In this document: positions 1 through 7,660 of the stretch, piece after piece | Position numbering within the stretch: the stretch's first letter is position 1 | Layout: the number at the start of each line of letters is the position of its first letter | Source of the DNA: Bacillota bacterium | GTDB lineage: Bacteria; Bacillota; Clostridia; Lachnospirales; Lachnospiraceae | Direction: 5' to 3' | Length of the DNA: 64,000 nt | NCBI GenBank assembly: GCA_029558315.1 | Contig: JAKQFQ010000334.1 | Coordinates: forward strand, 1-64,000 | Notes under the pieces: generated by a model | Told to the model about the DNA's origin: nothing | The model's database searches: none | The model's input: the letters and a program-made list of their open reading frames with translations, nothing else | Translations under genes and position numbers: made by a program

Positions 1-161
1 ATTGGCTCCTTTCGGTATTTTGGAATTTTGGTCGAGGACATTATATCAAAAAAAGGGAGGTCAATGCTCTTTTTGGTGCAAACTCCCATAAAATCAAGGT
101 TTAGAACAATAAAACAAGGTAGGTATTTGACACTACCAGAATGTGAGGGGAAGAATCTTTA

Positions 162-779
162 ATGAAAGAATATTCCAATGTTACGGATGAGGAATTGATT
201 GTCAGAATCCGTGATGGTGAAAATGAAATCACAGATTATATCATTAATAAGTACAAGGATCTGGTTCGAAAGAAAGCACAGTCAATGTATATTTTGGGCG
301 CAGATAATGAAGATATTATTCAGGAGGGAATGATTGGCCTGTTTAAAGCAATTCGTGATTATGATGCCGGAAGGGATGCCAGTTTCTTTACATTTGCTGA
401 TATCTGTATTTCAAGACAGATGTATACTGCAATTCAGGCAGCGCACAGGCAGAAGCATTTTCCCCTGAACCATTATATCTCCTTATATAGTTCGGGAGAG
501 AAAACACCGGATGCACCGGAAGGAGCACAACTGATTAATGTATTGGCCTCGGTGTCTGATAAAAATCCAGAAAAACTCTTGATTGACAGAGAGAATATTG
601 ATCGTCTGGAACAGATCATGGAAAAGGATTTGAGTCCGTTGGAAAAGCAGGTTGTGGATTTGTTCCTGACAGGAATGGGATATGCAGAAATTGCAAGAGT
701 ACTTGGCAGAGATGAGAAATCTACGGATAATGCGCTTCAGAGAATCAAGGCAAAAATAAAAAAAGGAATGGAGCTGTAG
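162..779 (+). CDS. sigH: RNA polymerase sporulation sigma factor SigH-like
   Basis: 205 aa; sigma-70 regions 2 and 4 (EDIIQEGMIGLFKAIRDYD; LSPLEKQVVDLFLTGMGYAEIARVLGRDEKSTDNALQRIKAK); Spo0H/SigH-like overall. Confidence 0.9.
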   Translation: MKEYSNVTDEELIVRIRDGENEITDYIINKYKDLVRKKAQSMYILGADNEDIIQEGMIGLFKAIRDYDAGRDASFFTFADICISRQMYTAIQAAHRQKHFPLNHYISLYSSGEKTPDAPEGAQLINVLASVSDKNPEKLLIDRENIDRLEQIMEKDLSPLEKQVVDLFLTGMGYAEIARVLGRDEKSTDNALQRIKAKIKKGMEL

Positions 780-793
780 CCCCATTCCTTTTT
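760..793. terminator. Bidirectional terminator between sigH and CNNM gene
   Basis: aaaaaggaatgg - loop - ccattccttttt; perfect 12-bp arms; sigH stop codon (777-779) lies in the loop. Confidence 0.75.
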
Positions 794-2081
794 ACGACTC
801 TTCGGCGGAAGAATCCGACTCCGGCAGAGGTGCAAGAGTCAGTCTGACGGAACCAATTCGATTGTTTTCAAAACTTTCCACTTTAAGGGTGGTTTTGTCT
901 TCCAGAACAACTGTCTCACCTACAGTAGGAAGACAGTCATTTAGATGTTCAATGATGATGCCACCGATAGAATCATAATCTTCACTGTCTAAATCGGTTC
1001 CCAGCTGAGCATTGATGTCATCTAGCTTCATACTGCCTTCGATCAGGTACTCGCGATCTCCTACGCATTTTAACAGATCTGCCTCATCAGCATCATACTC
1101 ATCTCGAATCTCACCAAATATTTCCTCTACCAGATCCTCCAAAGTAATCATACCTTCAGCAGCACCGTATTCATTCAGAACGATGGAGAGAGAGACATTT
1201 TTTTCACGCATTTCATTGAGCAAATCCGGAACCTTTTTATATTCATAGGTATAGTAAACTTCACGTAGAAATTGCCTTACATTAAATGAGGAAGGCTCTT
1301 TTAGGAAAATCAAATCCTTTACGTTAAGAATGCCGACAATGTTATCCGGAGAATTTTCATAGACAGGAATTCGAGTATACATATTCTGATGAAAAAGGGT
1401 TTTAACTTCTTCATAATTACTCTCAATATCTGCTTCTACAATGGAGATTCGAGGAATCATAACGTCTTTAGCCAGTGCGTCTGAAAAATCAAACAAATTG
1501 TAGATCATTTCTTTTTCTTCGGATTCAATAACGCCTTCTTCATGGCTTACATCCACATAGGAAAGCAGTTCGCTTTCTGTAATTCCAATAACCTTCTGAT
1601 CCGGGGAAATCTTAAGAATACGCAAAACCAGATTAGACAGCAAATCCACCAGGAAAACCAGTGGCGTTAGAATCAGGCATAGAAAACGAATCACAGGCGC
1701 ATAGACAAGCGCTATTTTTTCATTATTAATCATCGCTAAGGTCTTTGGGATAATCTCACCAAAGAGCAGAACCAGAATCGTCAGTACTCCGGTGGCCAGT
1801 CCAATCGCCCAGCTTCCAAATACCACGGTTGCAAAAACGGTAGCCAGAGCGGAAGTGGAGATGTTAACAATGTTATTTCCTATTAGAATTGTACTAAGCA
1901 TTTTGCTGTAGTTAGAAAGAACCTTTAGAACTGTCTTGGCACGTTTGTTGCCATCATCGGCAAGGTTCTGCAGTCGAATCTTATTGACCGTTGTAAAGGC
2001 TGTCTCAGCAGAAGAGAAAAACGCTGACAATAAAAGTAATATAAATATCAATAGTAGTTGCATCCATTGTGCTGTATTCAA
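792..2081 (-). CDS. CNNM/CorC (HlyC-type) transporter-associated membrane protein with CBS domains
   Basis: 429 aa; N-terminal DUF21 TM region (LLLSAFFSSAETAFTTVNKIRL), CBS pair (VMIPRISIVEAD..., NVSLSIVLNEYGAAEGMITLEDLVEEIFGEIRDEYD), CorC_HlyC C-terminus. Confidence 0.9.
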   Translation of the reverse strand: MNTAQWMQLLLIFILLLLSAFFSSAETAFTTVNKIRLQNLADDGNKRAKTVLKVLSNYSKMLSTILIGNNIVNISTSALATVFATVVFGSWAIGLATGVLTILVLLFGEIIPKTLAMINNEKIALVYAPVIRFLCLILTPLVFLVDLLSNLVLRILKISPDQKVIGITESELLSYVDVSHEEGVIESEEKEMIYNLFDFSDALAKDVMIPRISIVEADIESNYEEVKTLFHQNMYTRIPVYENSPDNIVGILNVKDLIFLKEPSSFNVRQFLREVYYTYEYKKVPDLLNEMREKNVSLSIVLNEYGAAEGMITLEDLVEEIFGEIRDEYDADEADLLKCVGDREYLIEGSMKLDDINAQLGTDLDSEDYDSIGGIIIEHLNDCLPTVGETVVLEDKTTLKVESFENNRIGSVRLTLAPLPESDSSAEES

Positions 2082-2223
2082 AATAAACTCCTTTTTTATC
2101 CAATGTTTTCTTATTATGCAAAATCATAAGGAATCTTTGGTGAAATGTCAAGTTATTCAAATACTACGAATATAATTAGGAATAGAGAAGAATTACAATA
2201 TAGGAAAGGAATATGGTATTTTA

Positions 2224-2585
2224 ATGGAGCAAAAAAAGATTCTGTTCTCCCTGGGTAAATACTTGTTATTTTCAGTTATTCTGACAGGTATATTCTTAAT
2301 AATTCTGTCTTTTCTGCGATACTGGTTCGACCTAAAGGAATCATTGATCAATGGGGGGTCATAATAACATACGTCATTTCCTGCTTTTTTGCCGGACGGA
2401 TGGCCGGCAAACGTATGCAGAATCGACGATTTGTGTATGGAGCACTTATGGGAGGCACCTATTTTCTGCTGCTTCTTGCCGTGTCGGCAGGAACCGGAGG
2501 AGCGCAGTGGAAACCGGGGCAGGATTGCATCACAGTGTTGCTGCTTTGCACTGCAGGCGGTACTCTTGGAGGGATTGTGAGTTAA
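2224..2585 (+). pseudogene. TIGR04086-type small membrane protein, interrupted by a frameshift at a G6 tract
   Basis: Frame 1 reads MEQKKILFSLGKYLLFSVILTGIFLIILSFLRYWFDLKESLINGGS*; the continuation VIITYVISCFFAGRMAGKRMQNRRFVYGALMGGTYFLLLL... is in the -1 frame from 2358. One extra G in 2353-2358 restores a single ORF. Confidence 0.75.
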
Positions 2586-2710
2586 CAACTCTTAATTTGC
2601 AGAGAATATTGAAAAAATACTTTCTATATGAAAGGTTTTGTGATACAATACTGAAAGTATTGGAAATGTTAGTGTGACGTTTCCAAAGGAAAAGAACGGA
2701 GGATTACGTT

Positions 2711-2854
2711 ATGAAGCATATTAAAACATTAAATACGAGAGATTTTAAGAAAAGTATGAAAAAGGGCGGTTGCGGCGAGTGCCAGACTTCCTGTCAGTCA
2801 GCATGTAAGACATCCTGTACTGTAGGAAATCAGAGCTGCGAACAGACGAAATAA
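2711..2854 (+). CDS. scfA: SCIFF (six-cysteines-in-forty-five) ranthipeptide precursor
   Basis: 47 aa: MKHIKTLNTRDFKKSMKKGGCGECQTSCQSACKTSCTVGNQSCEQTK; RBS cggagga upstream; exactly six Cys; directly upstream of the radical SAM maturase. Absent from the provided ORF track. Confidence 0.95.
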   Translation: MKHIKTLNTRDFKKSMKKGGCGECQTSCQSACKTSCTVGNQSCEQTK

Positions 2855-2927
2855 GGAAAACAAAAGAGACGTATTTGGGGAGCAGCGATCATCAAAGTCG
2901 CTGCTTCTTATACGGTATGGAGAGAGT

Positions 2928-4322
2928 ATGATTCATCAGTATCAGAGTAATGGTTATAATATTGTTTTGGATGTAAATAGTGGAAGCGTTCACGTTGTAG
3001 ATGACATAGTTTATTCCCTGATTCCAAAGATGGAAACCGATATTGCCAACGGAATGAATGACGAAGATCTGCTTGAAAAATATGCAGGTAATGCAAGTGA
3101 TGCTGAGACGAGAGAAGCCGTTTTAGAAATTTTGACCTTGAAAAAGGAGAATATGCTTTATACAGAAGATATTTATGAAGCTTATATAGATGACTTTATG
3201 AAGCGTGAAACGGTAGTTAAAGCAATGTGCCTTCATATTGCACATGACTGTAATCTGGCATGTAAGTACTGTTTTGCCGGAGAAGGCGAATATCATGGTG
3301 ATCGTGGCTTGATGAGTTTTGAAGTAGGAAAGAAAGCTTTGGATTATCTGGTTGCCAATTCCGGAACAAGGGTGAATCTGGAAGTTGATTTCTTTGGCGG
3401 AGAACCTTTGCTGAATTGGGAGGTTGTAAAGCAGCTGGTTGCTTATGGAAGAAGTCTGGAAGAACCAAAGCACAAAAAATTCAGATTTACGGTTACAACA
3501 AATGGAACTTTACTGACAGATGATATGATGGAATTTATCAATAAGGAAATGAGTAATCTTGTTCTTAGTATTGATGGACGTAAGAAAGTAAATGATTACA
3601 TGCGTCCTTATCGTGGGGGACAGGGAAGCTATGATAAGATTGTTCCAAAGTATATTAAGGCAGCTGAGTCAAGGAAACAGATTAATTACTATGTGAGAGG
3701 GACTTATACTCATTTTAATACCGATTTTGCTGAAGATGTTCTGCATCTGGCAGATTTGGGATTTAAGCAGATATCAGTTGAACCGGTTGTTGCACCGCCG
3801 GAAGCTGATTATGCACTTACAAAGGAAGATTTACCGATTCTGATTAAACAGTATGATTATCTTGCGCAGGAAATGCTAAAACGAAGAAAAGGGGGAAAAG
3901 ATTTTAATTTCTTCCATTTCATGATTGATTTAGAAGGCGGTCCCTGTGTTGCAAAGAGATTATCCGGATGTGGATCAGGATGTGAATATTTAGCGGTTAC
4001 TCCCTGGGGTGATTTCTATCCATGCCATCAGTTCGTCGGACAGCCGGAGTATCTGATGGGAAATGTAGATGAGGGAATCACAAATACGAAGTTAAGAGAA
4101 CAGTTCCATAATTGTAACGTTTATTCTAAAGAAGCATGTAAGAACTGTTTTGCAAAGTTCTATTGTAGTGGTGGATGTGCAGCCAATGCACAGCATTTTC
4201 ATGGAAATATTTATGATGTATATGAAACAGGATGTGAATTGCAGAAGAAACGTATCGAATGCGCCATTATGTTGAAAGTAGCACAAAATGAAGAAGAGAA
4301 TGAAGAGGAGACGGTGAAATGA
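2928..4322 (+). CDS. scfB: SCIFF radical SAM/SPASM maturase
   Basis: 464 aa; CNLACKYC radical SAM motif; SPASM cysteines (CGSGCEYLAVTPWGDFYPCHQF ... CKNCFAKFYCSGGCAANA); adjacent to the SCIFF peptide. Confidence 0.95.
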   Translation: MIHQYQSNGYNIVLDVNSGSVHVVDDIVYSLIPKMETDIANGMNDEDLLEKYAGNASDAETREAVLEILTLKKENMLYTEDIYEAYIDDFMKRETVVKAMCLHIAHDCNLACKYCFAGEGEYHGDRGLMSFEVGKKALDYLVANSGTRVNLEVDFFGGEPLLNWEVVKQLVAYGRSLEEPKHKKFRFTVTTNGTLLTDDMMEFINKEMSNLVLSIDGRKKVNDYMRPYRGGQGSYDKIVPKYIKAAESRKQINYYVRGTYTHFNTDFAEDVLHLADLGFKQISVEPVVAPPEADYALTKEDLPILIKQYDYLAQEMLKRRKGGKDFNFFHFMIDLEGGPCVAKRLSGCGSGCEYLAVTPWGDFYPCHQFVGQPEYLMGNVDEGITNTKLREQFHNCNVYSKEACKNCFAKFYCSGGCAANAQHFHGNIYDVYETGCELQKKRIECAIMLKVAQNEEENEEETVK

Positions 4323-6724
4323 AAAAAGGTACAGCAATTGTCGCACTGCTTGCTGTCATCGCAGCGATAGTCGGATTAGGCTATATCGTACTCTACGGTG
4401 TAGGTGAGAATGCAGCCGGTTCAGCCAGAGATACCAAGTTGGGATTGGATCTTGCCGGTGGAGTAAGTATCACATATGAGGTGGTAGGTGAAGAAGCACC
4501 TACGAAAGAAGATCTTGACGATACGATTTTTAAATTAAGAAAACGTATTGATCAGTACTCAACGGAAGCACAGGTGTATCCGGAAGGTGATCGCAGAATT
4601 AGCATTGAGATTCCTGGTGTATCAGACGCAAATGCCATTCTTCAGGATCTCGGATCTCCTGGATCGCTATACTTTATCCGTTCGGTTGGAAGTGACGGTA
4701 CTTTGAACTATCAGTATATGGAGACGGCTGGCGGAGAACAGGTTTATAAAGAGGACACCACATATTTCTGTTATGTTTCTTCGATGCCATATTTATATGA
4801 TAAAGAAACAGATGAAGTTGCTGTTGATGCCAATGGAGCACCAATACCATATACGATTATTGAAAGAGCACATGTTAAACCGCAGTATGAATTAACCAAA
4901 AGTATAGAAGATATTATTGCTGATGGATGTGCAGTACTTAGCGGAACAGATGTAGCTTCCTCAGAAGCAGTATCACATACAGATGAGTATAATGTAACGC
5001 AGAATGTGGTTGCATTACAGTTTACCGGAGAGGCTGCTCAAATCTTTGGAAATGAGACCGGAGCAGTTGCCGGAAAGGCAGGACTATACGGAACGATCGC
5101 AATATACTATGATCAGGAATTGCTGAGTGTGCCGATGGTTTCGAATCGAATCGATGGAGGCGAAGCACAAATCACCGGTATGAGTGATTTCTCTGAGGCA
5201 GAGGAACTGGCACAAAATATCAGAATCGGTGGATTGAAGCTGGAATTGCAGGAATTAAGATCGAATGTCGTAGGAGCACAGCTTGGTACGGAAGCGATTG
5301 CAACCAGTATTCTGGCCGGTATGATTGGACTTGTAATTGTTATAATTTTCATGATTACTGTATATCGTATCCCTGGATTGGCGAGTTCATTAGCCCTGAT
5401 GATTTATATCATACTGATTATGCTGGGAATCAATCTGTTTGAGATTACATTAACGTTACCGGGTATCGCAGGTATTATCCTGTCTGTCGGTATGGCGGTG
5501 GATGCCAATGTAATTATTTTCGCCAGAATTCGTGAGGAACTGGCAGATGGCATTACGGTAGAATCGGCAATTAAATCCAGTTTTTCAAAGGCTTTGTCTG
5601 CAATCATTGATGGTAATGTTACCACATTAATTGCTGCAATTGTGTTAATGATAATGGGAAGCGGTTCAATCAAAGGATTTGCCTATACGTTGGCCCTTGG
5701 TATTATTGTTTCCATGTTTACGGCACTGTTTATTACCAAGCTCATTTTGAATGCATTCTATGCAGTTGGTTTTAAGAGTGAAAAATGGTATGGAAAAGTG
5801 AAAGAGAAGAAGACAATTGATTTCCTGAAGAAGAGAAAAGTCTTCTTTGCAATATCAATTGGTGTTATTGTTTTAGGCTTTGTATTTATGGGAATCAATA
5901 AGGGTACAACAGGAGATTTCCTCAATTACAGTCTTGAATTTAAAGGTGGTTCTGCCGCTTCTGTAACATTTGAGAGTATGATGGAAAGAGATGTAATTGA
6001 GAATAATGTAATTCCGGGAATTGAAGCAATCACAGGGGATGCCAATGTACAATGGCAGACCGTGAATGATTCAAATGAAGTAGTATTTAAGACCCGTGTA
6101 TTGGATGCTACAGAGAGAGAACAGTTTGAAGATTTGATGACAACTTCCTTTGGCGTTGATAGTGCCAAAATCAGCTTTGAGACAATTGGTTCCACTATTT
6201 CAGGTGAAATGAAAAGAGAATCATTACTCGCTGTTTCTATTGCTACGATTTGTATGCTGATTTATATATGGTTTAGATTTAGTGACATTCGATTTGGTGC
6301 TAGTGCAGTATGCGCGCTGATTCACGATGTACTTGTTGTGTTGACCTTCTATGCAGTTGTTCGGTTGAGTGTCGGCAGTACATTTATCGCCTGTATGCTA
6401 ACCATTGTGGGATATTCAATCAACGCAACCATTGTAATCTTTGATCGTGTCAGAGAAAATCTGAAAGCAATGAAGAAGAAGGATACATTGGAGGATATGG
6501 TGAATAAGAGTATCACGCAGACGTTGACTAGAAGTATCTTTACTTCCCTGACTACGGCGGTGATGGTTATTGTATTGTATATTCTTGGTGTTTCTTCGAT
6601 TCGTGAATTTGCACTTCCTTTGATTATTGGTATTGTCTGTGGAACATATTCTTCTGTATGCATTACCGGTGCTTTGTGGTTTATTCTTAGAAAGAAATTT
6701 CCACAGGTTGAGAGTGATGACTAA
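4319..6724 (+). CDS. secDF: Fused protein translocase subunit SecDF
   Basis: 801 aa; SecD (LGLDLAGGVSITYEV; GMAVDANVIIFARIREEL) fused to SecF (LEFKGGSAASVTFE; GYSINATIVIFDRVREN); start overlaps the scfB stop (ATGA). Confidence 0.95.
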   Translation: MKKGTAIVALLAVIAAIVGLGYIVLYGVGENAAGSARDTKLGLDLAGGVSITYEVVGEEAPTKEDLDDTIFKLRKRIDQYSTEAQVYPEGDRRISIEIPGVSDANAILQDLGSPGSLYFIRSVGSDGTLNYQYMETAGGEQVYKEDTTYFCYVSSMPYLYDKETDEVAVDANGAPIPYTIIERAHVKPQYELTKSIEDIIADGCAVLSGTDVASSEAVSHTDEYNVTQNVVALQFTGEAAQIFGNETGAVAGKAGLYGTIAIYYDQELLSVPMVSNRIDGGEAQITGMSDFSEAEELAQNIRIGGLKLELQELRSNVVGAQLGTEAIATSILAGMIGLVIVIIFMITVYRIPGLASSLALMIYIILIMLGINLFEITLTLPGIAGIILSVGMAVDANVIIFARIREELADGITVESAIKSSFSKALSAIIDGNVTTLIAAIVLMIMGSGSIKGFAYTLALGIIVSMFTALFITKLILNAFYAVGFKSEKWYGKVKEKKTIDFLKKRKVFFAISIGVIVLGFVFMGINKGTTGDFLNYSLEFKGGSAASVTFESMMERDVIENNVIPGIEAITGDANVQWQTVNDSNEVVFKTRVLDATEREQFEDLMTTSFGVDSAKISFETIGSTISGEMKRESLLAVSIATICMLIYIWFRFSDIRFGASAVCALIHDVLVVLTFYAVVRLSVGSTFIACMLTIVGYSINATIVIFDRVRENLKAMKKKDTLEDMVNKSITQTLTRSIFTSLTTAVMVIVLYILGVSSIREFALPLIIGIVCGTYSSVCITGALWFILRKKFPQVESDD

Positions 6725-6746
6725 TACAGAACTTTCTACGTAAGCT

Positions 6747-6785
6747 GAAATGGTTACCCTTCCCCGCAGAAGAGTAGCCATTTTT
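6747..6785 (+). terminator. Probable terminator after secDF
   Basis: gaaatggttaccctt / aagagtagccattttt imperfect (G-U) hairpin followed by a T-rich stretch. Confidence 0.6.
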
Positions 6786-6802
6786 CATAAATTAGGATTT
6801 CG

Positions 6803-7585
6803 ATGGAGAACGAAATGCAGAATCGGGTAAAGAAAACGAAAACAAATACACACTTACAGTGGTTTGGTGTCATATTGATTATGGGAATTGCAGTGGTAGC
6901 TGCATTTGTCATGCTGCTTTATCAGAAAAAGATTGTTATTAATCCGTATTTTTCTTCGCATTACGAGGTGTGTGGTGTAGATATCTCCAGATATCAGGGC
7001 GACGTGGATTGGGAGGTACTCTCGGCGCAGATTGATTTCGCATATATTAAAGCAACAGAGGGAAGTCTCCATGTGGATGATTGTTATAAAGAAAATGTTG
7101 AAGAAGCGCAGGAAACTCAAATACCAATCGGTGCATATCATTTCTTTAGCTTTGAGAGTTCTGGAGAAAGTCAGGCCAGTAATTATATTGCTACAGTAGG
7201 CAGATTTGATGGAATGCTGACTCCGGTAATTGATGTGGAGTATTATGCATCAGATAGAGATAGAGCGAGTACGGAAACAATACAGAGAGAATTGCATAGT
7301 ATGCTGGATTCGCTTGAAGCATATTATGGCTGCAAGCCGATGATTTATGCAACCATGACATCCTATACGTCGCTGATACAGGGGGAATTTAAAGATTATC
7401 CCATCTGGATACGAAATGTTTATTATCCACCTTTATTCATTGCAAATGACTGGACAATCTGGCAATATAGTGATAAAGGAATGCTGAAAGGTTACCATGG
7501 TGAAGAAATTTATATTGATATGAATGTGTTCCATGGAAATCGTGAAGAATTATCATCATTAAGAGTTCCGTATAATTCAAATTAA
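6803..7585 (+). CDS. Membrane-anchored glycoside hydrolase family 25 lysozyme
   Basis: 260 aa; N-terminal TM; GH25 motifs CGVDISRYQGDVDW, FAYIKATEG, GAYHFFSF, TPVIDVEYY. Confidence 0.9.
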   Translation: MENEMQNRVKKTKTNTHLQWFGVILIMGIAVVAAFVMLLYQKKIVINPYFSSHYEVCGVDISRYQGDVDWEVLSAQIDFAYIKATEGSLHVDDCYKENVEEAQETQIPIGAYHFFSFESSGESQASNYIATVGRFDGMLTPVIDVEYYASDRDRASTETIQRELHSMLDSLEAYYGCKPMIYATMTSYTSLIQGEFKDYPIWIRNVYYPPLFIANDWTIWQYSDKGMLKGYHGEEIYIDMNVFHGNREELSSLRVPYNSN

Positions 7586-7660
7586 TAGTTTTTTAGTTAT
7601 TCAAAGGTAGATATAATAAAGAGGAAGCTTTTTGAAACATTCTTTTACAAAGGAGATATC

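Noticed and set aside
55-93. GGGAG...CTCCC hairpin near the window start as a riboswitch or sRNA
   Set aside because: Weak 5-bp stem, no recognisable conserved RNA motif; context truncated at the window edge.
5113-6781. Antisense ORFs of ~80-120 aa opposite secDF (and similar ones opposite rsmH, ftsZ, dxs, recN etc.)
   Set aside because: Shadow frames of clear coding genes with no family resemblance and no convincing RBS.
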